Source: Paraburkholderia sp. DHOC27
GTDB taxonomy: Bacteria; Pseudomonadota; Gammaproteobacteria; Burkholderiales; Burkholderiaceae
Length of the DNA stretch: 64,000 nt
Reading direction: 5' to 3'
NCBI RefSeq assembly: GCF_003429005.1
Contig: NZ_QVQV01000007.1
Coordinates: 310,001 to 374,000, forward strand
The notes below the pieces were generated by a model. It was not told where the DNA came from. It searched no databases and saw nothing but the letters and a program-made list of their open reading frames with translations. Numbering within the stretch: the stretch's first letter is position 1; each line of letters starts with the position of its first letter. The position numbers and the translations under genes were made by a program. Positions 16,818 through 25,886 of the stretch are shown here, in pieces.

Positions 16818-17897
16818 TCAGGCCTTGTCGCTCGGCGCGTTGGCGGCAGTAGCCGCCTCCAGCGCCTTGATACGGTCACGCAGTTTATCGAGATTACGCA
16901 GCAATGCCGCGCTTTTGTTCCAGTCCGCATGATTCACGGCGGGAAACGCGCTCGTGTACATGCCAGGCTTCAACAGCGACTTCGAGACGCCCGACTTGGC
17001 GGTCACGATCACATAATCGGCCAGTGTAACGTGCCCGGCAATACCGACCGCGCCGCCGATCATGCAGTGACGGCCGATCGTCGTGCTGCCCGCAATGCCC
17101 GCGCAGCCGGCAATCACGGTGTAAGCACCGATCTTGCAGTTATGGCCGATCTGCACCAGGTTGTCGATTTTCACGCATTCTTCGATGACGGTATCGGCCA
17201 TCGCGCCGCGGTCGATCGTGGTGTTCGCGCCGATCTCCACGTCCGGACCGATCGACACCGCGCCGACCTGCGGGATCTTGACCCAGCTGCCGGTACGCGC
17301 CTCGCCCTCACCGACGAAGTCGGGGGCAAAGCCAAAACCGTCCGAGCCGATCACCGCGCCAGCGTGGATGATGACGCGCTCGCCGATCTTGCAGCCGTAG
17401 TACACGCTGACGTTCGGATACAGATGCGCCCCCGCGCCGATCTTCGTGTTGCGCCCAATCACCACGTTCGCGTCGAGCCGCACGTTCTCGCCGATTTCCA
17501 CGCCCGCTTCGACCGTCACGTTGGGGCCGATCACGGCGCTCGCCGCGAGTTTCGCGGAAGGGTCGATGGTCGCGCTCAGATGCACGCCCGGCACAGCCTT
17601 CGGCGTGGCCAGGTCGATGAACGCCTGGGCGATACGGGCAAAGTAAGCGTAGGGATTCGGCGTGACGATGAAGTTGCGCGCCTCGACACCATTCAGCTTG
17701 CCGAGATCGTCAGCATTGATCAGGACAGCACCCGCACGCGTGCTCTCGACTTGCGACAGATACTTCGGATTGGCGAGGAACGCCAGCTGGTTCGGGCCCG
17801 CCTGGTCGAGCGGCGCCAGACTGCCTACGCGCTGCGACCGGTCTCCGACTACCTCACCGCCGAACTGCTGGACGATTTCCTCGAGCGTAAATGCCAT
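16818..17897 (-). CDS. lpxD: UDP-3-O-acylglucosamine N-acyltransferase
   Basis: Adds the second 3-hydroxyacyl chain to UDP-3-O-acylglucosamine in lipid A synthesis. The 359-residue protein has the N-terminal uridine-binding domain (about 1-100, MAFTLEEIVQQFGGEVVGD), a long left-handed beta-helix of hexapeptide repeats (about 105-310; VQIGHNCKIG holds the catalytic His) and a C-terminal helix (NLDKLRDRIKALEAA). Slightly longer than the E. coli enzyme (341) because of a basic/alanine tail. It follows the skp-like gene by 20 bases, the conserved bamA-skp-lpxD-fabZ-lpxA-lpxB order. Confidence 0.98.
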   Translation of the reverse strand: MAFTLEEIVQQFGGEVVGDRSQRVGSLAPLDQAGPNQLAFLANPKYLSQVESTRAGAVLINADDLGKLNGVEARNFIVTPNPYAYFARIAQAFIDLATPKAVPGVHLSATIDPSAKLAASAVIGPNVTVEAGVEIGENVRLDANVVIGRNTKIGAGAHLYPNVSVYYGCKIGERVIIHAGAVIGSDGFGFAPDFVGEGEARTGSWVKIPQVGAVSIGPDVEIGANTTIDRGAMADTVIEECVKIDNLVQIGHNCKIGAYTVIAGCAGIAGSTTIGRHCMIGGAVGIAGHVTLADYVIVTAKSGVSKSLLKPGMYTSAFPAVNHADWNKSAALLRNLDKLRDRIKALEAATAANAPSDKA

Positions 17898-17917
17898 GCG
17901 TGTGCTGCTCCTGCTAA

Positions 17918-18502
17918 TCAGTTACCGGGTGTCGACGACGTGCCGTTGCTCGGCGCCGCTGCCAGCGCCTTCAGAACCTGATCGGTGATATCGATGCGCG
18001 GGCTCACGTACACGGCTTCCTGAACGATCAGGTCGTAGTGCTGCTGCTCCGCAATCTGCTTGATCACCTTGTTGGCGCGATCGAGGACGGCTGCCAGCTC
18101 CTCGTTACGGCGCTGGTTCAGGTCCTCGCGAAACTCACGCTGCTTGCGCTGGAAATCCGTGTCGAGCTGCGACAGTTCGCGCTGCTTCTCGGCGCGGTCG
18201 GCCGGCGCCATCGAAGCGCCGTTTTTATCCAGCGAATCCGACATGGTCTTGAGCCGCTGCGCCATGTCTTGCAGATCCTTGTCGCGCTTGGCGAATTCGG
18301 CTTCGAGCTTGGTCTGCGCGGCCTTGGCTGCGGCGGACTCGCGCAGAATACGATCCGAGTTGACGGCCGCGATCCTCGCTTCCTGTGCATGCGCAACGCC
18401 CACGCCAAATGTCATGGCCAGCGCCAGCGCGCACGTCACGGAGGCGAACCTCGCAAAGACCCGCCTCAAACCTGTCGAAAACATACCTGTTAGCAAAGTC
18501 AT
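17918..18502 (-). CDS. skp: Periplasmic chaperone OmpH/Skp
   Basis: A trimeric periplasmic chaperone that holds unfolded outer-membrane proteins before BamA inserts them. The product (194 residues from the preferred start) has a signal peptide ending VGVAHA-QEARIAAVNSDRIL, and a long Lys/Arg/Gln/Glu-rich helical hairpin (KAAQTKLEAEFAKRDKDLQDMAQRL...) that forms the tentacles. The start is uncertain: ATG 18502 and ATG 18484 both give plausible signal peptides, and the frame is open upstream to a TTG at 18547. It sits between bamA and lpxD as in most Gram-negative bacteria. Confidence 0.92.
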   Translation of the reverse strand: MTLLTGMFSTGLRRVFARFASVTCALALAMTFGVGVAHAQEARIAAVNSDRILRESAAAKAAQTKLEAEFAKRDKDLQDMAQRLKTMSDSLDKNGASMAPADRAEKQRELSQLDTDFQRKQREFREDLNQRRNEELAAVLDRANKVIKQIAEQQHYDLIVQEAVYVSPRIDITDQVLKALAAAPSNGTSSTPGN

Positions 18503-18547
18503 CCTCTCGATACTGTGAAGACGTCCGGCAATGCCCGGACTATCCAA

Positions 18548-20848
18548 TCAGAATGCCGTTCCGAGCTGGAACTGGAATTTCTGGTACTGATCGCCACTGT
18601 GCTTCGTGAGCGGGAAACCCAGGCTCAGCTTGAGGGGCCCGATTGGCGAGATCCACGCCAGACCCACACCGTAGCCGTACCGCAAACCGTTCGCCCCGAC
18701 GCTATTGCCTTCGTTGCCCCAGACGTTACCCGCGTCGAGGAAGGTAAACACGCGCAGCGTGCGATCATAGCCTGTGCCGGGCAACGGGAAGGTCAATTCG
18801 ACGTTGCCAACCACCATCTTCGACCCACCGACCGGATCGCCCGTGGACGCGTCCCGCGGGCCCAGCGAACTCGGTTCATAGCCGCGCACCGAACCGATCC
18901 CGCCTGCGTAGTAGTTCTTGAAGATCGGGTAAGGCTTGCCGCCCAGACCGCTGCCATAGCCGCCTTGCAGGTTGAAGCCGAGTACGAAGCCGCGCGCAAA
19001 CGAATAATAGTACTGTGCCTGTACGTCAGCCTTGTAGTACTGCGTGCCGCCGGCCGGCGTGCCGAATTCTGCGTTGGCCTGCGTGAAGTAGCCGCGGCTC
19101 GGCACCAGCGCGCTGTCACGTGCGTCGCGCGCCCAGCCCACCGTGATCGGCACGTTGTTCGAGACGCGCCCGAACTGGTTCACGTAGTCGATATAGCTCT
19201 GCGGCGTGGCGGAGTCTACATCGATCTGGTTCTGCTCCAGACCGGCACCGAAGTAGACCGTATCCACTTCCGAAAACGGAATGCCGAACTTGAGGTCGCC
19301 GCCCACCGTGACGATCTTGAAGCTCGAATCCGTCGAGTAGTACAAGGGTTGCTGGGTACGGTAGTAGACGTCGGTAATGCGCTTGATGCCGTCAACCGTG
19401 AAATAAGGGTCGACCTGCGTGACCGTCAGCGTACGGTACGTCTTCGCCGTATTGACGTTGACCGAGAGGCTCGTGCCTGTACCGAACACGTTGTCCTGCG
19501 ACACACCGGCCGAGAGGATCACCTTGTCCGTGGACGAAAAGCCCGCGCCCAGCGTAATGGCGCCGGTCGGTTTCTCCGCCACCTTGACGTTGATATCGAC
19601 CTGGTCCGCCGTGTCTTCGACTGGCACGGTGGTCACGTCGACGTCAGTGAAATAGCCGAGACGGTTGATGCGGTCCTTCGACAACGCGAGGCGATTCGAA
19701 TCGAACCACGAGCTTTCGAGCTGGCGCATTTCGCGGCGCACCACTTCGTCGCGCGTGCGTGTATTGCCGACGATGTTGATGCGGCGTACGTAGACGCGTC
19801 GGCTCGGATCGACGACCAGCGTCAGATCGACGGTATGACCTTGCTGGTCGATCTGCGGTTGCGCATTCACCGTGGCGAACGCGTAGCCGTATTCACCGAG
19901 TTTGTCGACGAGCGCCCGGGTGGTGGCTTGCAGCTTCTCAGCCGAGAAACGCTCGCCCCGTTTGATCTGCAGCAACGAACCGAGTTCGGCTTCGCGGCTC
20001 AGCAGATTGCCCGCCAGATGCACGCCGGAAATGGTGTACGGCTCACCCTCGTGCAGCGAGAGCGTGAGGTACATGTCCTTCTTGTCCGGCGAAATCGAGA
20101 CCTGGGTCGAGTCGATCGAGAACTCGAGATAGCCGTGATTCAGATAGTACGCACGCAGGTTTTCCAGATCGCTGGTGAGCTTGTCTTTCGCGTACAGATC
20201 GCTCTTCGTGTACCACGAGAACCAGTTCGGCGTGGCCTGCTGCATTTCGTCGAGCAGCGTGCTGTCGCTGAAGGCCTTGTTGCCGATGAAGTTGATCTGA
20301 CGGATTTTCGCGCTCGGACCTTCGTCCACCGAAAACAGCAGCGAGACGCGATCGCGGTCGATGGGCGTGACGGTTGCCGTGACCTCAGCCGCGTAGTAGC
20401 CGCGCGTGAGGTATTGACGCTTGAGCTCCTGCTCGGCCTTCGCGGCCAGCGCCTTGTCGTAGTAACGGCCCGGCGACAGGCCGACAGCGCGCAGCGCCTT
20501 GGTCAGATTGTCCTTGTCGAATTCGTGCAGACCGGAGAAGTCGATGGTGCCAACGGCGGGACGCTCCACCACGCGCACGATGACGATATTGCCTTCAGTG
20601 GCAATCTGCACATCGTCGAAGAAGCCGGTTGCATACAACGCGCGAATGGCGTCAGAGGCCATCTGGTCCGTGAAGGTGTCGCCGACATGGATGGGCAGAT
20701 AGGCAAACGCAGTGCCCGACTCGACGCGTTGCAACCCCTCGATACGGATGTCACCCACCACGAATGGTGTGGTGGCATGGGCGACCAACCCATGCGCGGT
20801 CAATGCCGCGGCCGCTACCGTTTTAGGAATAAAGCGAGGTTTCAACAA
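18548..20848 (-). CDS. bamA: Outer membrane protein assembly factor BamA
   Basis: Central Omp85 component of the BAM complex, which folds beta-barrel proteins into the outer membrane. The 766-residue product has a signal peptide cut near VAHA-TTPF, five POTRA domains (about 27-420, beginning VVGDIRIEGLQRVESG) and a 16-strand barrel ending in the C-terminal Phe (KFQFQLGTAF). The VRGYEPSSLGPRD segment is the conserved barrel-interior motif of the family. I prefer the TTG at 20848 because GGGGA lies seven bases upstream; an ATG at 20896 would add 16 residues before a less typical signal sequence. Confidence 0.95.
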   Translation of the reverse strand: MLKPRFIPKTVAAAALTAHGLVAHATTPFVVGDIRIEGLQRVESGTAFAYLPIHVGDTFTDQMASDAIRALYATGFFDDVQIATEGNIVIVRVVERPAVGTIDFSGLHEFDKDNLTKALRAVGLSPGRYYDKALAAKAEQELKRQYLTRGYYAAEVTATVTPIDRDRVSLLFSVDEGPSAKIRQINFIGNKAFSDSTLLDEMQQATPNWFSWYTKSDLYAKDKLTSDLENLRAYYLNHGYLEFSIDSTQVSISPDKKDMYLTLSLHEGEPYTISGVHLAGNLLSREAELGSLLQIKRGERFSAEKLQATTRALVDKLGEYGYAFATVNAQPQIDQQGHTVDLTLVVDPSRRVYVRRINIVGNTRTRDEVVRREMRQLESSWFDSNRLALSKDRINRLGYFTDVDVTTVPVEDTADQVDINVKVAEKPTGAITLGAGFSSTDKVILSAGVSQDNVFGTGTSLSVNVNTAKTYRTLTVTQVDPYFTVDGIKRITDVYYRTQQPLYYSTDSSFKIVTVGGDLKFGIPFSEVDTVYFGAGLEQNQIDVDSATPQSYIDYVNQFGRVSNNVPITVGWARDARDSALVPSRGYFTQANAEFGTPAGGTQYYKADVQAQYYYSFARGFVLGFNLQGGYGSGLGGKPYPIFKNYYAGGIGSVRGYEPSSLGPRDASTGDPVGGSKMVVGNVELTFPLPGTGYDRTLRVFTFLDAGNVWGNEGNSVGANGLRYGYGVGLAWISPIGPLKLSLGFPLTKHSGDQYQKFQFQLGTAF

Positions 20849-20911
20849 CGGACTTCCCCATGTAGAGCTAAACCCGTTCAGGCGGCTGCCATGCAAAGCG
20901 CCACCGGAACT

Positions 20912-22336
20912 TTAAAAATGGATCAAACGCGCCAGATCGTTGAACAGCGCAATGGCCGACAACGCGACGATGCAGGCAAGTCCTGCTCTCTGGAACACGA
21001 GCTGCCAGCGATCCGATACGGCTTTGCCGGTCGCGGCTTCGACCAAATAATATAACAGATGACCCCCATCCAATACCGGGATAGGGAGCAGGTTCAGCAC
21101 GCCGAGACTAATACTGACAAGGGCGAGGAACGACAGGAATGCTGAGGGACCGAGACGCGCACTCTTGCCGGCGTAGTCGGCGATCGTCACCGGGCCGGAC
21201 AGATTCTTCAGCGACGCTTCGCCGGTGATCATGCGGCCGAACATACGCACCGAATACACCGCGAGATCCCACGTGCGATGCGCGCCCAGTTGCAGGCTTT
21301 CGAGCGGGCCATAGCGCACGTCGATCGACGGCACCTGGGTAGCCAGTTCCGCGCCGATGCGGCCGATCTGCTGACCGGAGGTGTCGTCGCGCTGCATCTG
21401 CGGCACGACCTGCAAGGTCTCGATCTTGCCGTCGCTCTTGTTGCTGTCAGTTTTGTTCGCTGCACCGGTCTGGCTCGCGTCGGTACCGCGCTCGACCTGC
21501 AACGCGAGCGTTTTGCCTGCGTGCGTCTTGATGTAAGAGATGAAGGCCGTGGCGTTGTCGGTGGGCGTGCCGTCGATGGACAGCAGGCGGTCGCCCGGCA
21601 GCAGGCCCGCGCTCTGTGCCGCGCTGCCCGGCTGCACGCCGGCCACGATCAGCTTGCCGCCGCCAGGCTCAAAGCCCAGGTGCGACATGAAGTTATCGTC
21701 GACGTCTTTCTCCGAGACGTCGCGCAGATCCAGCGGAAATTCGAAGGTGCCGTGACCGTCACGCGCACTGAGCACGATGCGGCGGTGATCGAACGCCGCG
21801 CCCAGCATCTTCCAGCGCAGATCGGACCACGACCGCACCGGTTCCGATTGACCGCCATTCGCATTGCGCACGGCTACGATGGTCTCGCCGCCGTCGAAAC
21901 CCGCGAGCGCCGCAGCCGTATTCGGCGCGGGAGCCGCGACGATGGCCGCGGGTTCGCTCACGCCCGTGGCAAACACGGCGGCGAACAGTACGATGGCAAG
22001 AATGAAGTTGGCAACCGGACCGGCGGCGACGATCGCAAAGCGCTTCGCCACCGACTGCCGATTGAACGCCTGCGGCAGGATGTCAGCGGGAATGGGCGCG
22101 CCGGCCTCGCGCTCGTCGAGCATCTTGACGTAGCCGCCCAGCGGGAGCGCGGCGACCGTCCACTCCGTGCCGGTTTTGGGGCTCACCCACTGCAGCAGCG
22201 GCTTGCCGAAGCCGATCGAAAAGCGCAGCACTTTCACACCGCACAGGCGCGCTACGCTGTAGTGCCCGTACTCGTGGACCACCACCAGCACGCCAATCGC
22301 GACAACGAAGGCGAGCACTTCGATCAGCAGATTCAT
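20912..22336 (-). CDS. rseP: RIP metalloprotease RseP
   Basis: An intramembrane site-2 protease that cuts the anti-sigma factor RseA to release sigma-E, and clears signal peptides. The 474-residue protein has the zinc site HEYGH (residues 21-25) in the first transmembrane segment, periplasmic PDZ sequence (PGSAAQSAGLLPGDRLLSID), and the second zinc motif NLLPIPVLDGGH in a C-terminal membrane segment. A loop between the PDZ region and the third membrane segment holds a Thr/Asp/Ser-rich stretch (TDASQTGAANKTDSNKSDG). Start at 22336 gives the standard MNLLIEVLAF; it lies 7 bases after dxr. Confidence 0.97.
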   Translation of the reverse strand: MNLLIEVLAFVVAIGVLVVVHEYGHYSVARLCGVKVLRFSIGFGKPLLQWVSPKTGTEWTVAALPLGGYVKMLDEREAGAPIPADILPQAFNRQSVAKRFAIVAAGPVANFILAIVLFAAVFATGVSEPAAIVAAPAPNTAAALAGFDGGETIVAVRNANGGQSEPVRSWSDLRWKMLGAAFDHRRIVLSARDGHGTFEFPLDLRDVSEKDVDDNFMSHLGFEPGGGKLIVAGVQPGSAAQSAGLLPGDRLLSIDGTPTDNATAFISYIKTHAGKTLALQVERGTDASQTGAANKTDSNKSDGKIETLQVVPQMQRDDTSGQQIGRIGAELATQVPSIDVRYGPLESLQLGAHRTWDLAVYSVRMFGRMITGEASLKNLSGPVTIADYAGKSARLGPSAFLSFLALVSISLGVLNLLPIPVLDGGHLLYYLVEAATGKAVSDRWQLVFQRAGLACIVALSAIALFNDLARLIHF

Positions 22337-22343
22337 ATTCGCC

Positions 22344-23549
22344 TCACTGGACGACGCGTTCCGTGCGCGGCGCGGACACCGACAGCCGCTCGATAAAACC
22401 AGCAGCGGCCCGGCGGGCGGCCGCATCCGCTTCGATCACGTCCTCGAGCGCCTCTGCGCTGCGATTGGGCAGCGCGTTCAGCACGGCATCGACGGTTTGC
22501 GCGATCGCCATGAAGCCGATCTTGCGCGACAGGAACGCATCCACCGCAACTTCGTTGGCGGCGTTCAAGGCCGCGCTCGCGATGCCGCCCTCGGCCAGCG
22601 CCTTGACGGCCAGCGCCAGACACGGGAAACGCGCGTAGTCGGGCTTCTCGAACGACAACGAAGCGACCTGCACGAGATCGAGTTGCGCCACACCGGAATC
22701 GACGCGGTCCGGGAACGCCAGCGCGTGCGCAATCGGCGTGCGCATGTCGGGGTTGCCGAGTTGCGCGAGCACCGAGCCGTCCGCGTACGAGACCATCGAG
22801 TGGATCACGCTCTGCGGGTGAATCAGCACCTCGATGCGCTCGCCCGGCAGCGCGAACAGCCAATGCGCCTCGATCACTTCGAGGCCCTTGTTCATCATGG
22901 TGGCGGAGTCGACCGAAATCTTGCGGCCCATCACCCAGTTCGGATGCTTGCAGGCTTCGTCAGGCGTGACGTCGACGAGACTGGCCGGATCGCGGGTGCG
23001 GAACGGGCCGCCGGAAGCGGTCAGGATGATCTTCGAGACGCCGCCGTGCAGCGCGGCTTCGCGCGGCAGGCACTGAAAAATCGCGTTGTGCTCGCTGTCT
23101 ACGGGCAGCAGCACGGCGCCGTGATCGCGCACCGCGTCCATGAAAATGGCGCCGGACATCACCAGCGCTTCCTTGTTGGCGAGCAGGATGCGTTTGCCGG
23201 CGCGCGCTGCGGCCAGACTCGGCGCCAGCCCTGCAGCGCCGACGATCGCGGCCACCACCGTATCGCAGCCGTCGCTCTTCGAGACCTCGACCAGCGCCTC
23301 GGGACCGTACGTCACCTCGGTCTTGCAGCCGGCCTCACGCAGTTTACCGGCCACGTGCGCCGCGGTCGTCGCGTCGCCCACCACCGCCACTTCCGGGCGA
23401 AAGCGCAGGCATTGTTCGACGAGCTTGTCGCCGTTGCGATGCGCGGTGAGCGCGTAGACCGAAAAGCGCTCGGGATGCCGCGCGACGACGTCGAGCGTGC
23501 TGTCTCCAATCGAGCCCGTGGAACCGAGCAGTGTCAGACGTTTTTGCAT
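22344..23549 (-). CDS. dxr: 1-deoxy-D-xylulose 5-phosphate reductoisomerase
   Basis: Converts DXP to 2-C-methyl-D-erythritol 4-phosphate with NADPH, the first committed step of the MEP isoprenoid pathway. The 401-residue protein has the NADPH motif GSTGSIGDSTLD (9-20), the metal-binding VDSEHNAIFQCL region and the flexible-loop/catalytic stretch SVDSATMMNKGLE. Start at 23549 (MQKRLTLLGSTG) is the family N-terminus. In E. coli dxr lies between frr and uppS; here it lies between cdsA and rseP. Confidence 0.98.
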   Translation of the reverse strand: MQKRLTLLGSTGSIGDSTLDVVARHPERFSVYALTAHRNGDKLVEQCLRFRPEVAVVGDATTAAHVAGKLREAGCKTEVTYGPEALVEVSKSDGCDTVVAAIVGAAGLAPSLAAARAGKRILLANKEALVMSGAIFMDAVRDHGAVLLPVDSEHNAIFQCLPREAALHGGVSKIILTASGGPFRTRDPASLVDVTPDEACKHPNWVMGRKISVDSATMMNKGLEVIEAHWLFALPGERIEVLIHPQSVIHSMVSYADGSVLAQLGNPDMRTPIAHALAFPDRVDSGVAQLDLVQVASLSFEKPDYARFPCLALAVKALAEGGIASAALNAANEVAVDAFLSRKIGFMAIAQTVDAVLNALPNRSAEALEDVIEADAAARRAAAGFIERLSVSAPRTERVVQ

Positions 23550-23559
23550 ATCTCTTTCT

Positions 23560-24387
23560 CTAGCCGAAGTGCAGCAGCAACATCGCGAGCGGCAACACCG
23601 GCAGTAGTGCGTCGATGCGGTCGAGGACCCCACCGTGTCCCGGCAACAGGCCGCTTGAATCCTTCACGCCGGCCTGGCGTTTCAACATTGACTCGAACAG
23701 GTCGCCAATCACGCTGAAGACGACCAGAACCGTGAGAACGACGAAGGTTCGGACGCCACCGGCGCGTTCCAGCAACGCAGAATACAGGGTCGGTTCAAAT
23801 GCATGCAAGGCAATGGCCGCCGTAGCGACGATCAGCACCGCCAGCCAGCCGCCCACCGCGCCTTCCCAGGTCTTGCCGGGGCTGATGGCGGGCGCCAGCT
23901 TGTGCCGCCCAAACGCCTTGCCCGCAAAGTATGCGCCGATATCGGCCAGCCATACCACTAGCATCAGGGACAGGACAAACGAGACGCCAACGGTGCGTGC
24001 AGCGACCAGCGCATGCCAGCAGGCGGCGAACACGACGATTCCCGCCAGCAGCAGGAAAGCACGCCACGCGCCTTTCGCGAGCACGGGCTTGCGCACGAGG
24101 ACGAACGGCCCTGCGAGCACCCAGAAAATGGCCGCGGCCTTGAATAGCGACTGCGGCGGCTGATGCTCGGTGCCGAGCAAGGTGCTGGCGACCAGCGCCA
24201 CGGCTGCCACCATGGCGTAAATCACCGGGCCCGCGCCTTCCATTTTCAGGAGCCGCGCCCATTCCCAGGCAGCGAAAACGAGCACGAACGCGATCAGCGC
24301 GCCAAACGCGCCGATCGGCGCGAACAGCGTGACCGGCAAAAACACCGCCAGCAGAACGATCGCCGTGATAACACGGGTTTTTAGCAT
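23560..24387 (-). CDS. cdsA: Phosphatidate cytidylyltransferase
   Basis: Makes CDP-diacylglycerol from phosphatidate and CTP for all phospholipids. The 275-residue inner-membrane protein has about seven or eight hydrophobic segments and the C-terminal family signature LKRQAGVKDSSGLLPGHGGVLDRID (its KD and HGG-x-DR-x-D residues bind metal and CTP). Full length. It overlaps uppS by seven bases and is 10 bases from dxr, so it is tightly coupled in the operon. Confidence 0.97.
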   Translation of the reverse strand: MLKTRVITAIVLLAVFLPVTLFAPIGAFGALIAFVLVFAAWEWARLLKMEGAGPVIYAMVAAVALVASTLLGTEHQPPQSLFKAAAIFWVLAGPFVLVRKPVLAKGAWRAFLLLAGIVVFAACWHALVAARTVGVSFVLSLMLVVWLADIGAYFAGKAFGRHKLAPAISPGKTWEGAVGGWLAVLIVATAAIALHAFEPTLYSALLERAGGVRTFVVLTVLVVFSVIGDLFESMLKRQAGVKDSSGLLPGHGGVLDRIDALLPVLPLAMLLLHFG

Positions 24388-25163
24388 GGAAGCGAATCGA
24401 CGTTTTGCGATTGCGGCTCGAGTTGAGCGCTGGTCCGGCCGAAGCGGCGCTCACGCTCCGCGTACGAGGCGATGGCGTGGCCGAGCGCGTCGGCGTCGAA
24501 ATCCGGCCAGAAGGTGTCGGTGAAGTAGAACTCGGTGTAGGCCAGTTGCCACAGCAGGAAGTTGCTGATGCGTTGCTCACCGCCTGTGCGGATAAACAGA
24601 TCCGGCTCCGGCGCGTAGGCCATTGCCAGGTGTTCGGCAAAGGATTCCTCGCTCACCTCGACGGCATGGCCAGCCAGCGCGGATTGCTCGGCCAGCTTGC
24701 GGGTGGCCTGCATGATGTCCCAGCGTCCGCCGTAATTGGCGGCGATGGTCAGGGTGAGACGGGTGTTGCGCGCGGTCTTGGTTTCCGCGCGGCGAATCAG
24801 GTCCTGGATGCGCTTGTCGAACATCGACAGATCGCCCACGACGCGTAGACGGATGCCGTTCGCGTGCAGTTTGCCGACTTCGCGCTCGAGCGCGGTGACG
24901 AACAGGCGCATCAGGAACGACACCTCTTCGTTCGGACGGCGCCAGTTCTCGGAACTGAAGGCGAACAGCGTCAGATATTCGACGCCGGAGCGCGCGCAAG
25001 CCTCGACGGCGGCGCGCACTGCGTCCACGCCGCGCGTATGGCCCGCCACGCGGGGCAGACGGCGCTGCGTTGCCCAACGGCCGTTGCCGTCCATGATGAT
25101 CGCGATATGTCGCGGCACCGCCGCGACATCAGGCACGCGAACGGTTGAGCTGGTGTAGGTCAT
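24381..25163 (-). CDS. uppS: Undecaprenyl diphosphate synthase (cis-prenyltransferase)
   Basis: Condenses eight isopentenyl units onto farnesyl diphosphate to form the C55 lipid carrier for peptidoglycan and O-antigen. The 260-residue protein has the catalytic Asp motif IIMDGNGRWATQRRLPRVAGH near residue 23, FAFSSENWRRP and the C-terminal FIRTGGEQRISNFLLWQLAYTEFYFTD. Full length. It shares an overlapping stop/start with cdsA and follows frr by 64 bases. Confidence 0.98.
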   Translation of the reverse strand: MTYTSSTVRVPDVAAVPRHIAIIMDGNGRWATQRRLPRVAGHTRGVDAVRAAVEACARSGVEYLTLFAFSSENWRRPNEEVSFLMRLFVTALEREVGKLHANGIRLRVVGDLSMFDKRIQDLIRRAETKTARNTRLTLTIAANYGGRWDIMQATRKLAEQSALAGHAVEVSEESFAEHLAMAYAPEPDLFIRTGGEQRISNFLLWQLAYTEFYFTDTFWPDFDADALGHAIASYAERERRFGRTSAQLEPQSQNVDSLPC

Positions 25164-25227
25164 GGCCGTCGGGACAATAACTGCAAAAAAAGAAGTAAAG
25201 ACCTGAAGATACTGAAGCCTGACGGCC

Positions 25228-25788
25228 TCAAACCGTCATGATCTCGGCTTCTTTGGTCGACACGAGCTTATCGATCTCGGTCACGAACTTGTCCGTCAGC
25301 TTCTGGACGTCGTCGCCGGCACGACGCTCGTCGTCTTCGGAGATTTCCTTGTCCTTGACGAGCTTCTTCAGTTGTTCGTTGGCGTCACGACGCAGATTGC
25401 GTACCGCGACCTTGGCGGTTTCCGCTTCGCTGCGGGCCACCTTGGTCAGTTCGCGGCGACGTTCTTCGGTCAGCGCGGGCATCGGGACGCGGATCACGTC
25501 GCCTTGCGTGGCCGGGTTCAGGCCCAGATCCGATTCGCGGATCGCCTTCTCCACCACCTGCACCATCTTCTTTTCCCACGGCTGCACGCCGATCGTGCGG
25601 GCGTCGATCAGCGTCAGGTTCGCGACCTGCGAGATCGGTACCGGGGAGCCGTAATAATCGACCTGGATGTGATCGAGCAAGCCGGTATGCGCCCGGCCCG
25701 TGCGGATCTTCGACAGATCGTTCTTGAACGCGTCGATCGAGCGCTGCATCTTCTGCTCGACGCTTTTCCTGATATCAGCCACAGACAT
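25228..25788 (-). CDS. frr: Ribosome-recycling factor
   Basis: With EF-G it splits the post-termination ribosome. The 186-residue protein is full length and shows the three-helix-bundle sequence (FKNDLSKIRTGRAHTGLLDHIQVDYYGSPVPISQVANLTL ... VAVRNLRRDANEQLKKLVKDKEISEDDERR). The ATG at 25788 has GGAGGTTTAAAAATG just upstream, a strong ribosome binding site. It follows pyrH by 98 bases. Confidence 0.98.
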   Translation of the reverse strand: MSVADIRKSVEQKMQRSIDAFKNDLSKIRTGRAHTGLLDHIQVDYYGSPVPISQVANLTLIDARTIGVQPWEKKMVQVVEKAIRESDLGLNPATQGDVIRVPMPALTEERRRELTKVARSEAETAKVAVRNLRRDANEQLKKLVKDKEISEDDERRAGDDVQKLTDKFVTEIDKLVSTKEAEIMTV

Positions 25789-25886
25789 TTTTAAACCTCC
25801 GAACCTTCAGAACGGTGCGAGCCGGCCAGCGCGCGCGTAGCGGCGGCCCGGGCTCGCGTAAAAGCCCACGTTATGTGAACGAGAGT

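Noticed and set aside
18515..21055. 846-codon plus-strand frame opposite bamA
   Set aside because: It lies wholly antisense to bamA, is rich in Arg/His/Val as expected from complementing GC-rich codons, and shows no domain. bamA is unmistakable.
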